NCBI RefSeq assembly: GCF_007971385.1
Contig: NZ_CP042434.1
Location: 4,216,001 to 4,280,000 of the forward strand
DNA: 64,000 nucleotides
Reading direction: 5' to 3'
Source of the DNA: Arachidicoccus ginsenosidivorans
GTDB taxonomy: Bacteria > Bacteroidota > Bacteroidia > Chitinophagales > Chitinophagaceae
In this document: one piece after another, positions 28,194-37,231 of the stretch
How positions within the stretch are numbered: position 1 is the first letter of the stretch
How the letters are laid out: every line of letters begins with the position of its first letter
Program-made: the position numbers and the translations under genes
The notes under the pieces: model-generated
What the model was told of the DNA's origin: nothing
Databases searched by the model: none
The model's input: the letters and a program-made list of their open reading frames with translations, nothing else

Positions 28194-28307
28194 AGAATGA
28201 TAATGGTAAGGCCAGTTCAATAAATCATTAAACTGGCCCCATTCTATCAGGTCAGGCTATCCCTTCACCGGTTGCACCGCTGCAGAGCCGGGGTCCGTTT
28301 TACCTGA
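28194..28307 (+). ncRNA. Candidate bridge RNA / structured RNA at the IS110 3' end
   Basis: Two adjacent stem-loops directly after the transposase gene. The first has outer stem AGAATG/CATTCT (28194-28199 with 28240-28245) and inner GGCCAGTT/AACTGGCC (28210-28217 with 28231-28238), leaving an internal loop and a 13-base apical loop. The second has outer stem TCAGGT/ACCTGA (28247-28252 with 28302-28307) around a GC-rich core with CCGG/CCGG and TGCA-ccgc-TGCA. Two hairpins with internal loops is the expected shape of a bridge RNA with target- and donor-binding loops. The region is much GC-richer than the DNA after it (28311-28599, AT-rich, nothing seen). Confidence 0.4.
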
Positions 28308-28599
28308 CAAAATAAAACTACAAATAATAAAACAAATAATAGCAGTGATTTTCAAAAAACATAAAATCTTCAACATTTTAGAGAGAAAGCGCAATAACTA
28401 ACACTGTCACGTAGATGACATTAAATAGTATACGCACTCCTTTATAACTTTGACATTTAATGGTGACGCCATTTAAAAATGGATGATCACAAATAGCAGT
28501 TTGAGATAATTTTTTAAAAATCACCAGAAAATAGTAACTTTATGATCTAAGCGAAACATTCCATATCGCAACTCCCTAGCTGTGCCTTTTCTTCATAGC

Positions 28600-28642
28600 A
28601 GTGTTAGTTTTTCCTGGAGGCGCGAAAGGAAAAATAAACACT
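28600..28642 (-). terminator. Terminator of the mannan operon
   Basis: Arms 28600-28615 and 28627-28642 pair over 14 of 16 positions around an 11-base GC-rich loop, 18 bases after the stop of the last operon gene (GH27). Confidence 0.5.
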
Positions 28643-28659
28643 ATTTATTAACTGAACGT

Positions 28660-29982
28660 TTATGGAGCGAGTATTTTAATGAGCAAAATGTCATGTGCCG
28701 GTATTACTGTTTTCAATGGTTGATTTGTTGATCCAAGTGGTTTATCCTGCCAAACATCCCTTATCTGGTAGTGACTATTTCTTAGATCCAATTGCAAATG
28801 ATGGACGCTGTCCCTGAGCACTTTTTCAGACCAGGTGTATTGCAGCTGAGCGGTTTTGGAACCGCGATTTAAAAATGCGACAGCCCATTGGTTGTTTTTT
28901 AAGGGCTTTATCCAAACCTCTACACTGTCTGCCGTCCATTCTTTTCGGTGTCCCTGAATGCCCAGGGAATCCTGATCGATTGCTATGACATTTTTATTAG
29001 TCAGTATCGCAAGCGTTGTGGGTGTCATCCTGGATAGATCGTTGCCTGCCATCAAAGGCGCTGCCATCATAGCCCACATGGAAAAATGGGCTCTGTTTTC
29101 ACCCTCGGTAAAATGGCCGTTACCCACTTCCAGCATATCTGGATCGTTCCAATGACCGGGGCCGGCAAACGGATACAACGCTTCTTGTTTATCCATAATG
29201 GTCATAGGGCTATATTGACTATAGGAACCCTTATCAACGATGCAGTCCCAGCATTCAGCTGTAATGTCACCAGTAGTTCGCCAGAGCTGCCCTACATTTG
29301 TCGCCCAGTTCCAAGGTTGGCTACTCCCCCATTCGCAAAGGCTAAACACAATGGGTCTGCCCGCTTTTTTAATGGCTTTGCTCATCGTTGTATACGCTTC
29401 CTGAGCATTGAGGCCGTCTGAACTGCACCAATCAAATTTAAGGTAATCGATGCCCCACTCAGCATAGCGCCGCGCATCCTGATACTCATGTCCTCGGGTG
29501 CCGGGATAACCGGCGCAGGTTAACGTGCCGGCACAATTATATAATCCAAATTTGAGCCCCTTGCTATGTACATAATCAATGACTGCTTTTATGCCATGCG
29601 GGAATTTAACAGGATCTGGAACCAAATATCCCAGACTATCACGTTGCATACTCATCCAGCCATCATCTAATACCAGGTAGGTATAGCCTGCGTCCCGCAT
29701 ACCGGAGCTGACCAGTTTATCTGCTGTCTTTTTGATTAGGTCTTCGCTGATGTGGGTTTGGAATGTATTCCAACTGTTCCAGCCCATGGGTGGTGTTAAG
29801 GCCAGTTCTTTAAATTTCTGGGCTTTGACAGTGTTTATTAAAATGCCGAACAATAGTAGAAGTAAGATTGCTGGTAACAAAACGCTATTATACCAGGAGT
29901 TTTGATGCATATTGCTGGAACTATTGGAAATTTTCGATGCTTTTATCGACGCGCAAATGTTTGTTTTAATTATTTTTTTCAT
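28660..29982 (-). CDS. GH27 alpha-galactosidase, exported
   Basis: Removes alpha-1,6-galactose branches, here probably from galactomannan. After a hydrophobic export segment (LLPAILLLLLFGILINTVKAQ, residues 35-55) the GH27 barrel starts with LALTPPMGWNSWNTF. The nucleophile is D184 (YLKFDWCSSDG) and the acid/base D239 (LWRTTGDI), with substrate-binding DDGW (106-109) and CEWG (216-219). A C-terminal beta-sandwich follows (about 345-440). The start may be the ATG at residue 25 (29910), since the first 24 residues add nothing to the signal peptide. Last gene of the six-gene mannan operon, 31 bases after the esterase gene. Confidence 0.93.
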   Translation of the reverse strand: MKKIIKTNICASIKASKISNSSSNMHQNSWYNSVLLPAILLLLLFGILINTVKAQKFKELALTPPMGWNSWNTFQTHISEDLIKKTADKLVSSGMRDAGYTYLVLDDGWMSMQRDSLGYLVPDPVKFPHGIKAVIDYVHSKGLKFGLYNCAGTLTCAGYPGTRGHEYQDARRYAEWGIDYLKFDWCSSDGLNAQEAYTTMSKAIKKAGRPIVFSLCEWGSSQPWNWATNVGQLWRTTGDITAECWDCIVDKGSYSQYSPMTIMDKQEALYPFAGPGHWNDPDMLEVGNGHFTEGENRAHFSMWAMMAAPLMAGNDLSRMTPTTLAILTNKNVIAIDQDSLGIQGHRKEWTADSVEVWIKPLKNNQWAVAFLNRGSKTAQLQYTWSEKVLRDSVHHLQLDLRNSHYQIRDVWQDKPLGSTNQPLKTVIPAHDILLIKILAP

Positions 29983-30013
29983 GCTTTTATTATGGTTTAA
30001 CCTAGACTTAGAT

Positions 30014-31261
30014 TTAGGATGGTATAATTTTAGTCCTCAATATATTTTGGATAAATACAAAAAGTTCTGTTGCGATTTTCTGGTGTTCCCGGGTGGTGGG
30101 GTGTCCGTCGCACCCACCATTATAGCGGTTTTTGAAAAAGTAATGATAAGTATTATGCTCCCCTTTATTTTTTAACGCGTCTTCGACTTTAACGATAGCG
30201 CTTTGTAAGAAATGGCTAAGTGCCGTATCTGCCATAGGACTCGTAAGTAACACAAAAGTCGTCTTTGGGTAATGGAGGCGTAGTTTTTGGATAAAATCGA
30301 CATAGGCTGCACAAAATTGATTCATATCCTGCAAGCCGTCATTTTGACCCAGACAAATAGTGGCGAGATCCGGCTGATATTTTTGAAAATTCCAATTGAT
30401 TGAATCGGGAGACAGTGCCAGTTTATCATACACCTCAGGTAAGGTTATTTTTAAACCGCAACAGCTGTGTATTAGACCGATGCCTGAAACGGCAGTAATG
30501 ATCCAATCTGCATGCAGCATGCGGGCCAGACTAGGCCCATAACTCATATAAGCGTTGTGTTGGTCCTCCCATCTGCCTTGGCCGCAGGGAACGCCTGAAA
30601 GATCACTGGAGGCTCCACAGGTTATAGAATCTCCAAAGCATTCAATTAAATATTTCTCCCCATTTTTTAAATCCTGATTGGGCAGTAATGCCTGGCACAG
30701 TATACCGGCAATACTGATATAACCAATATTAGACTCTGTGTCTTTGCAGATAATCAAATGATGTGTGCCGGCGCTTAGCTCCGTTGCAATCGTTAAGGTA
30801 TCGGTCTGATGATTTAAACGAATTCTTTTACGCTTTCCATCGAGGACGATCTCTATATAATTATGCTGGACACCATACTGAACTTGATCCTGGAGTATAA
30901 CCTTACAACTACTGCCTTTGAAGTAAAGCGAAAGGTAAATACCTGGATTCCAAAACCGGGCTAACTCCGGATGAGCGAAATCGATGCGACCCACATACCG
31001 GATTAAAGTATCAGTGGCACTGTAAAGTTTTAGGGAATCTGTTTTTTGGATATATCGAGTTTGGTTGTGAATTCTGGTAATAGCAGTGGCAGCAGTATCC
31101 TTAACTATTGCCTTGGTACCAGGCGCGGCTGTGATGGTCTGGATACTGAAATAGAGCAAAATGGTGATCAGACTTAGTCGGTTTAATTGATGTGGCCGCC
31201 ATGTTTTTTTGACTATTTTTTGGATAGCACTGGGAATATATAGGAATTTAAATGGATGCAT
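30014..31261 (-). CDS. CE2-type carbohydrate acetylesterase (SGNH hydrolase with N-terminal jelly roll)
   Basis: Removes O-acetyl groups from polysaccharide. An N-terminal hydrophobic segment (LSLITILLYFSIQTITAA, about 29-46) serves export. Residues 80-195 form a beta-sandwich as in CE2 enzymes (VGRIDFAHPELARFWNPGIYLSLYF...). The SGNH domain follows: S212 in IECFGDSITCG, N307 in GQNDG, and D385/H387 in CDGHPT. Note that CE2 enzymes often have a dyad. Glucomannans and galactomannans are acetylated, so deacetylation fits the operon. Spacing is 58 bases to the epimerase gene and 31 to the alpha-galactosidase gene. The calling of CE2 rather than another SGNH family rests on the two-domain order. 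Confidence 0.8.
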   Translation of the reverse strand: MHPFKFLYIPSAIQKIVKKTWRPHQLNRLSLITILLYFSIQTITAAPGTKAIVKDTAATAITRIHNQTRYIQKTDSLKLYSATDTLIRYVGRIDFAHPELARFWNPGIYLSLYFKGSSCKVILQDQVQYGVQHNYIEIVLDGKRKRIRLNHQTDTLTIATELSAGTHHLIICKDTESNIGYISIAGILCQALLPNQDLKNGEKYLIECFGDSITCGASSDLSGVPCGQGRWEDQHNAYMSYGPSLARMLHADWIITAVSGIGLIHSCCGLKITLPEVYDKLALSPDSINWNFQKYQPDLATICLGQNDGLQDMNQFCAAYVDFIQKLRLHYPKTTFVLLTSPMADTALSHFLQSAIVKVEDALKNKGEHNTYHYFFKNRYNGGCDGHPTTREHQKIATELFVFIQNILRTKIIPS

Positions 31262-31319
31262 GGACTTTAATGATGAATGCTTTTTGAATAAATATATTGG
31301 CTTGGAGAATGTTGTCCCG

Positions 31320-32597
31320 TTAAAGGGGATTGGATAGCTGGTCTTGTATGATGCTAAGTCTTTTTTGCCCCTCTAGCATGGCCCTTAGGTTATGATAGGG
31401 GCATTTCCAAAGGCCGATTTTATAATAACCCGTCATCGGCTGCCCTTGAGCATCTATCCCCCAACGCCATTCTCCGGTTGGAGACAATAAGTGGTGTTGG
31501 ATATATTGCCAGATGGCCATTGCCTGGTTATAGAATGTGGATTTGCCGGTTTGTAGATATGCTTCTAAAAATCCGACCAACGCCTCGGCCTGTACCCACC
31601 AATGCTTTTCTGCCAGAATATGGATTGTACTGGGATCTGCCGGGGCTAATTTGCTTTCATAATTCAGTCCGCCGGTAGCTGGATCAATCCCTTCTAAGGA
31701 AGCGGTGGCTAAATCAGTACAATGTTTTTGCATTTTAGCAATATAAACAGGTTCCTGAGTGATATTGGCGGCTTCCAGTAAGAGCCATGACGCTTCAATA
31801 TCGTGGCCATAAGAAGTCGTGGTGGCATCATGCGGGACAAAATTTGCGTCAAAAAATAAGCGCAAATGATGTGTAGTGGGGTCAATTATGTGCTGATCAA
31901 ATCGATCGAGCAAATGGCAGATTTGTTCTTTTAAATGGCTGTCCGGCCAAACCTGATAAAGACTCATATACCCTTCCAGGATATGGAGATGCGTATTCAT
32001 GGTTTTGGCAGAATTCAGGTCTTTACTGCTGAGTCTTTGATCTTGAATACTTGACCAGTCTCTTTTAAAAGCTTCAATGTATCCTCCCAGGGTAGGATCA
32101 AAACTGTATTTTTCGATCAGCTCAAATAAAGCAATTGCTTCTAAAAGTACGTCTTCTCTTTTTGATACTTTGTAATATGCGCTGAGCGCATAAATCCAGA
32201 ATGCCTGGGCATAGACCTGTTTTTTGCTGCCAACCGGATCAAGATGCTCGTGGTTATTTTTAGTTGTTTTGTCAGGCGCCTCAACATACCAATAAGCACC
32301 ACCAAATTTTTGATCTTTAAAATGAAGCAAATAATACGAAAAGGCCTTGTTTGCTAACTGCAAGTACTTTTCACTTTTTGTGCAGACGTAGCCATTAGCG
32401 AAAGACCATAGTATACGTGCATTTAACACACTGCCTTTCACAGCGTCCAATACGGGGCTGTTTTCATCAGTTACAGTTCCATAAAAGCCATTGTCCCTTG
32501 GATCGGGACTAAATGCTTCCCAGTAAGCAAGAATTTTAATAGCCTCGTCTGCTAATTCTTTTTGAAAGGCTTTTATGGTTGCCAGTGTAATGCTCAT
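31320..32597 (-). CDS. Cellobiose/mannobiose 2-epimerase (AGE superfamily)
   Basis: (alpha/alpha)6-barrel epimerase of 425 residues converting beta-1,4-mannobiose to mannosyl-glucose. AGE-family signatures: ILAYWEAFSPDPRDNGFYGTV, VLNARILWSFA, GGAYWYVEAP, KQVYAQAFWIYALSAYY, NTHLHILEGYMSLYQVW, SYGHDIEASWLLLEAA with the catalytic His in GHDIE, and EKHWWVQAEALVGFLEAY with a second His. The neighbouring phosphorylase uses its product, which makes mannobiose the likely substrate. It is cytoplasmic (no signal peptide). Fourth gene of the operon, 34 bases after the phosphorylase gene. Confidence 0.92.
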   Translation of the reverse strand: MSITLATIKAFQKELADEAIKILAYWEAFSPDPRDNGFYGTVTDENSPVLDAVKGSVLNARILWSFANGYVCTKSEKYLQLANKAFSYYLLHFKDQKFGGAYWYVEAPDKTTKNNHEHLDPVGSKKQVYAQAFWIYALSAYYKVSKREDVLLEAIALFELIEKYSFDPTLGGYIEAFKRDWSSIQDQRLSSKDLNSAKTMNTHLHILEGYMSLYQVWPDSHLKEQICHLLDRFDQHIIDPTTHHLRLFFDANFVPHDATTTSYGHDIEASWLLLEAANITQEPVYIAKMQKHCTDLATASLEGIDPATGGLNYESKLAPADPSTIHILAEKHWWVQAEALVGFLEAYLQTGKSTFYNQAMAIWQYIQHHLLSPTGEWRWGIDAQGQPMTGYYKIGLWKCPYHNLRAMLEGQKRLSIIQDQLSNPL

Positions 32598-32631
32598 GGT
32601 TTTTTGCGCTTTAACAAAGCTTGGGGTATTG

Positions 32632-33858
32632 TTATGATTTTAAATTTTTATTGATAATGCCATTTAGAATACTGACTTGTCCGGCGGAATAATAACTATC
32701 TTCGGGTGTATACATAACATAATCCATAAGCCTGTCAATGGACGTCTCAGCTACATGCATGACAGAATCAGCGGCCGCATAATAGATAAGTATCCTGCCG
32801 TCTTCGTCCGGAATCCAACCGTTTGAAAATACCACATTGGAAACATCCCCGATATACTCTGTACCCTCTGGTGCAATCAAATACCCTGCAGGTCGGTGGA
32901 TAACCCGGGTTAAATCATTTAAATCCGTCATAAATACATATAAAGTATAGCGCAGACCGGCAGCCGTATTACGTACCCCATGTGCCAGGTGCAGCCAGCC
33001 AGCCGGCGTTTTAATGGGGGCAGGTCCCAGGCCATTTTTAAGTTCAGAAATTGTGTGGTAACGCCTTGGGTCAATAATTACCTCTTTTTCAATATAGCTT
33101 TGTTCGATGCTGCTGGTCAGTCCAATGCCTATGCCGCCACCCGAACCTGCCTGTATAAAACTATCCTGCGGTCTGGTATAAAAAGCATATTGCCCGTTGA
33201 CGAATTCAGGGTGTAGCACAACGTTTCTTTGCTGCGGACTATTGGTTTTAAGATCCTGAAGTCTTATCCAGTTTTTAAGATCCTTGGTACGTGCAATGCC
33301 GCATTGGGCTATAGCAGAAGATTGATCTGTATCGGGAGCTGCTGGATCTCTTTTCTCCGTACAAAATACCCCATAGATCCAGCCGTCCTCATGCAGAGTA
33401 AGTCGCATATCGTAAACGTTTACATCATCAGGTGTGCCAGGCATAAGTACCGGGTAATCCCAAAAACGAAACTGATCTGTGCCATTAGGACTTTCAGCCA
33501 CGGCAAAAAAGGATTTTCTGTCTTTGCCCTCTACCCTTACCATCAGCAGATACTTACCTTCATATTTAATGGCACCTGCATTAAAAGTACCATTGATGCC
33601 GAAACGTTCCAGAAGCAATGGATTTGTTTTTTCATTGAGGTCGTATTTCCAGAAATAAGGGATGTGATCTGGTGTAAGGACCGGATGGCGAAATCTAGTA
33701 ATAATTCCGTTTGAATACAGCTCCGCTGGATTCGGTAATTGAAGCAATGATTCGTATTGCTGCCGAATGTTCGCTATTTTATTTTTAAAATTCTCTGACA
33801 TCATTGATTGTTTCTTTTCTTGACTTAGTGTTTTTAAAGGTTCCTTTTTAGTACTCAC
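32632..33858 (-). CDS. GH130 4-O-beta-D-mannosyl-D-glucose phosphorylase
   Basis: Cytoplasmic phosphorylase splitting mannosylglucose with phosphate to mannose 1-phosphate and glucose. The five-bladed propeller shows FRHPVLTPDHIPYFWKYDLN, FNAGAIKYEGKYLLMVRVEGKDRKSFFAVAES, the general acid D150 in VYDMRLT, and GLGPAPIKTPAGWLHLAHGVR. The length and the W/F-rich N-terminal part fit subfamily GH130_1. The ATG at 33858 overlaps the symporter stop by 11 bases; an alternative start is MMSENFKNK (about 33804). Flanked by symporter and 2-epimerase in the same order as the mannan pathway known from Bacteroides fragilis. Confidence 0.92.
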   Translation of the reverse strand: MSTKKEPLKTLSQEKKQSMMSENFKNKIANIRQQYESLLQLPNPAELYSNGIITRFRHPVLTPDHIPYFWKYDLNEKTNPLLLERFGINGTFNAGAIKYEGKYLLMVRVEGKDRKSFFAVAESPNGTDQFRFWDYPVLMPGTPDDVNVYDMRLTLHEDGWIYGVFCTEKRDPAAPDTDQSSAIAQCGIARTKDLKNWIRLQDLKTNSPQQRNVVLHPEFVNGQYAFYTRPQDSFIQAGSGGGIGIGLTSSIEQSYIEKEVIIDPRRYHTISELKNGLGPAPIKTPAGWLHLAHGVRNTAAGLRYTLYVFMTDLNDLTRVIHRPAGYLIAPEGTEYIGDVSNVVFSNGWIPDEDGRILIYYAAADSVMHVAETSIDRLMDYVMYTPEDSYYSAGQVSILNGIINKNLKS

Positions 33859-35695
33859 TTAATTTATTCCACCAGGTTTTTTTGAGGATCAGGATGATGA
33901 CCACTAATAGGCCCATCGTAATGAGAAGCGGCATTTTCATCCACAGCACAAAGTACATGGGAAGTATCGTTAGGCACAGCTGCCCTATTATACCGATGAC
34001 CACATTGAACATATTGCGCTTAAAATGGCGATTTCTTTCAAAGCTGGGATCTTCGGCCATTACCTTGGCATGGATTGGTTTCCAAAAACCCCAAGGCCGG
34101 ACATTTTTATAGAATTGTTTTAAAGTATTGATCTCGGTCGGAGGCGCGCTATAACTTCCCCAGATACAACCGATTAAGGACAGTATAAAGATAATCGGCC
34201 AGTAATACAGATCCAATCCATGCAGGATATTGAAAGATTTGAGTACTGCCAGTGCAATAGCCGGTACAATTCCTGCAACCATTCCCCAGAAAAATCCCGA
34301 AGCATTAAAGCGCCACCAATGCCATTTTAACATATTGGCTGCGATATAACCGCCGTATAAACCTGATACAATCCATTGTAAAATGGTATTTACATCTTCA
34401 ATAAGGCAACCCAACAAGATGCCAATGGTAACAACACCTACACCGGCTATATAGTTCATCGTAATGACCTTCTTATTACTGGCATTGGGGTTAACATATT
34501 TCAGGTAGATGTCATTGACAATATAAGCCTGGGCGGCGTTCAAAGTGCCTGAAAATGTTCCCATAAATGCTCCCAATAAGCCGGTAAGTACCAGTCCCAT
34601 TAAGCCTGCCGGCAGAAAATTGTTGATGGTTGCAGGTAAAATGGTTTCAAAGTCCGTTCCTCCCACTGCCTGAATCTGCGGCTCAATTTGGTGATAATAT
34701 AAAAGGCCAAGTACAGTAAGCCCAATAACTAATGTGTACCGGATAGGTAGTAATATAATTGACACAAATCCTGACATCTTGGAGGCCTCTTCAGGTGATC
34801 TGGTACTGAGTACTTTCTGCATATCATAATTGGGGGCAGGCCCCGCAAGGCTGGCAAATAATCCTTTGAAAAGCATCATCATAAAAAAGATGCCGAATAG
34901 ACTAAAGCCGTCCGATTTTATTTTTTTATTCGCATCATCTATAATCCCTGTCCAGTCCATATGCAGGTGCATACCAAAAAAAGGATCTTTCCACCCCTTT
35001 GGAACAGTAATGCTTTGCTCCCGCAAGTGAATCATTGCGATAATACCGATGCTGACGCAGCCTATTGTCATGATGGCGTATTTGATAACATCGCCAAGTA
35101 CAATGCTGTGCATACCACCCAAAACAGAATAGAAAACTGCAAAGAGGGTAAAGATCACGCCATAAAAGTGCGGAACATAGGCCGCTGGAATATGAAAGGG
35201 TATATAGGGGGCTACAATATGCCATGGGATAAAGATTTCCATAAACTTACCCAGCCCGACAAAGCCATAAGCCAGAAAACCCAGGCAGCTTAACAGGGCA
35301 AAGACAACGACAATATTATGAGAGGAGCGCACGCCTTTACCGACCTTGCCAAAACGTGTGCTCAACCATTCGGCACCGGTGGTCGCGCCTGAACGCCGTA
35401 ACCACCTGGACAGGTACATCATCATAAAAACCTGGTTAAACACAGGCCATAACCAGGGGATCCATATGCTTTTAAAGCCGTAAACAAAACAGAGGCTCAC
35501 CATCCACATCGTCCCTGAAATATCAAACATATCGCTGGCATCACTCAGCCCCAGCATGTACCAAGGAAGTGATCTGCCACCTAATAAATAATTTTCTTTG
35601 TTTAGCCGGGCTTTCTTGCGATAGAACCAACCAATACAAAGCATCGTGACCAGGTAGGTGACTAAAATAGCAATATCAATAAATTGTAATTTCAT
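33848..35695 (-). CDS. Sodium:solute symporter (SSS family), probable mannobiose importer
   Basis: Inner-membrane Na+ symporter of 615 residues with about 14 transmembrane helices. SSS features: IDIAILVTYLVTMLCIGWFYRKKA with NYLLGGRSLPWYMLGLSDASDMFDISG near the start, GAEWLSTRFG, AVFYSVLGGMHSIVLGDVIKYAIM, and LTGLLGAFMGTFSGTLNAAQAYIVNDIYLKY. Substrate is inferred from context: it lies between the extracellular mannanase and the intracellular phosphorylase and epimerase, so it should bring mannobiose into the cytoplasm. The C-terminal extension (about 500-615) with extra helices is common in Bacteroidota members. 39 bases after the mannanase gene. Confidence 0.9.
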   Translation of the reverse strand: MKLQFIDIAILVTYLVTMLCIGWFYRKKARLNKENYLLGGRSLPWYMLGLSDASDMFDISGTMWMVSLCFVYGFKSIWIPWLWPVFNQVFMMMYLSRWLRRSGATTGAEWLSTRFGKVGKGVRSSHNIVVVFALLSCLGFLAYGFVGLGKFMEIFIPWHIVAPYIPFHIPAAYVPHFYGVIFTLFAVFYSVLGGMHSIVLGDVIKYAIMTIGCVSIGIIAMIHLREQSITVPKGWKDPFFGMHLHMDWTGIIDDANKKIKSDGFSLFGIFFMMMLFKGLFASLAGPAPNYDMQKVLSTRSPEEASKMSGFVSIILLPIRYTLVIGLTVLGLLYYHQIEPQIQAVGGTDFETILPATINNFLPAGLMGLVLTGLLGAFMGTFSGTLNAAQAYIVNDIYLKYVNPNASNKKVITMNYIAGVGVVTIGILLGCLIEDVNTILQWIVSGLYGGYIAANMLKWHWWRFNASGFFWGMVAGIVPAIALAVLKSFNILHGLDLYYWPIIFILSLIGCIWGSYSAPPTEINTLKQFYKNVRPWGFWKPIHAKVMAEDPSFERNRHFKRNMFNVVIGIIGQLCLTILPMYFVLWMKMPLLITMGLLVVIILILKKTWWNKLSEY

Positions 35696-35734
35696 GTTGG
35701 TTGTTATATGCCGGTAAATTATTTAGAAGGTAGA

Positions 35735-36799
35735 TTAAAGGTGTTGATAAAGGCTGTCAAAGTAAGTGGAGAAGCCATAGCTTCCAGCAGAGGGCATCAC
35801 TTTCCAGGCTGGCTTGACCATATTCATCGTGCCTCCATCACCGTTCCAGCACCAGGCGATGACTGGCCAGCCGAGTTTTTTGGCGTAATCCACGCAGCTA
35901 TCCCAGTGGCAAGGCCCCTGCCCTGTCCCGAACTCACCCACTATACAAGGATAGCCCGTTTTTTGCATATCCTCCAGATCTTTTGGCTCAAGGGTATGGC
36001 CTCGGCCTTGATTATAACCGCCTTTGTAGATATGAGCAGACAATACAATTTTGGGATCGGTGATACGTGGGTTACTGGTTTTGCAGGCCTGGTAGGCTGT
36101 ATAAGTTTCTTGGCCCCAGCCAGGGATGTCAATGATGATATAACCCTGATAAAATGTTCTGATGGTGGCAATGGCGCTGTTATATGTCGTGGCATAACTA
36201 GCTGGCGTTACTTTATGGTTGCCCCACTCATTAATCAGATTAATGATTAATCTGGAACTGTCTGTATGACCATGTTCATTTTTAGCTAACCCGCTAATAA
36301 GTCTCTCGTAATTTTGCTGCCACCAGCTTGCTGCCTGCTGTACCGCTGCCGGATCGTTGGAGCCTAGTATTTTTGATTTATGATAGGTGGCTATGATGGT
36401 ATATCCAGCTTTGCTGGCTTGACTGATCCAGTCTGTCGCCTGAAGCACTCTGTCTGGTTCGATTTCCAAACGAACAGTTTTGATCTTGTCCTTGGACTGC
36501 ATAAGGGGCCAGGCAAAATCGACCTTACCTTGATTATAATAAGAGGGTTGCAAGTTTACGCCGTTACCGATTGCAAATGAATCCGAGCCTGTTAGGTTGC
36601 GTTGATACTGTGCAGGCTTGGACTCATTTGATTGGCCGTCAGGGTGTGCGCAGCCTATGCTAAACAGACAGGCAGACACCATAAGGGCAAGCTTGCCCTG
36701 CAATTTTATTTTTTTGAAATTGTTTTTTGTATGGTGCACCCTTTTGGTATTTTTAATGATTTTTAAGAATGTATTTGCGATGCCACGAAACTTCACCAA
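35735..36799 (-). CDS. GH5 endo-beta-1,4-mannanase, lipoprotein
   Basis: Cleaves the mannan backbone outside the inner membrane. A lipoprotein signal is present: LALMVSACLFSIGC with lipidated C50. The start is uncertain because the ATG at 36799 gives a long basic N-region, and another, shorter start may be used. The GH5 barrel (about 75-350) begins GNGVNLQPSYYN. The acid/base is E191 in LINEWGNH and the nucleophile E289 in IVGEFGTGQ, both as in mannanases of subfamily GH5_8; HIYKG (256-260) and AWCWNGD fit the cleft. First gene of the mannan operon, downstream of a 432-base divergent promoter region shared with the AraC regulator. Confidence 0.88.
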   Translation of the reverse strand: MVKFRGIANTFLKIIKNTKRVHHTKNNFKKIKLQGKLALMVSACLFSIGCAHPDGQSNESKPAQYQRNLTGSDSFAIGNGVNLQPSYYNQGKVDFAWPLMQSKDKIKTVRLEIEPDRVLQATDWISQASKAGYTIIATYHKSKILGSNDPAAVQQAASWWQQNYERLISGLAKNEHGHTDSSRLIINLINEWGNHKVTPASYATTYNSAIATIRTFYQGYIIIDIPGWGQETYTAYQACKTSNPRITDPKIVLSAHIYKGGYNQGRGHTLEPKDLEDMQKTGYPCIVGEFGTGQGPCHWDSCVDYAKKLGWPVIAWCWNGDGGTMNMVKPAWKVMPSAGSYGFSTYFDSLYQHL

Positions 36800-36859
36800 A
36801 TGTAGGTATCTGTTTTTGAATTTTGTAAAATGGTGTTAACCATGTCTTTTGATTTTAAA

Positions 36860-36867
36860 CAAAATTA
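36860..36867 (-). promoter_or_regulatory. Candidate -7 box (TAATTTTG) of the mannan operon
   Basis: TAATTTTG on the - strand matches TAnnTTTG, 60 bases upstream of the annotated mannanase start. The whole gap 36800-37231 between the operon and araC is extremely AT-rich and must carry both promoters and the AraC binding sites. I could not pick out direct repeats for AraC with any confidence. Confidence 0.35.
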
Positions 36868-37231
36868 AAAATTGCACCAGCCTTATCATAATACTATTTT
36901 AACTGTGTATTGTTTATTTTTATCAGGTTTATAGATTTTAGCATGTAGAATTGTGCAAAATTGCATTGAATTAAATTTCCATTTGATAATATAAAATATA
37001 AAATTATTGTATATAAAGTATTGGTAAATATTAATTTAAATTGAAGTTAACTGCATATGTAATTTGCTTGTGATTTACAATTAACACAAATAATCATTTA
37101 ATGGATATTGCTGCACTTCAAAGATCAAAAATGATACTTTATTAATGATTCATGATTTCTCCTTAAATTTACATTGTGAATGAATTCCTTAAAAGGTATA
37201 TTAATGAAAATATTTTTATAAAGACTGGATG

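Larger units (their letters stand above)
26956..28307 (+). mobile_element. IS110-family insertion sequence (ends not determined)
   Basis: A complete IS110-type transposase gene flanked by structured non-coding DNA on both sides. IS110 elements lack clear terminal inverted repeats and target duplications, and I could not find defined ends. The coordinates given span only from the upstream hairpin to the end of the downstream structured region, and the true element may be longer. It sits between the Omp85-like gene and the terminator of the mannan operon, interrupting no recognisable gene. Confidence 0.6.

Noticed and set aside
26721..28659. Exact IS110 ends with inverted repeats or target duplication
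   Set aside because: I looked for matching ends on both sides and found none convincing. The family lacks them, so no boundary is claimed.
36954..36965. Short palindrome TGCAA-AA-TTGCA in the mannan/araC intergenic region as AraC operator
   Set aside because: Five-base arms in very AT-rich DNA are expected by chance. AraC proteins bind direct repeats more often than palindromes.
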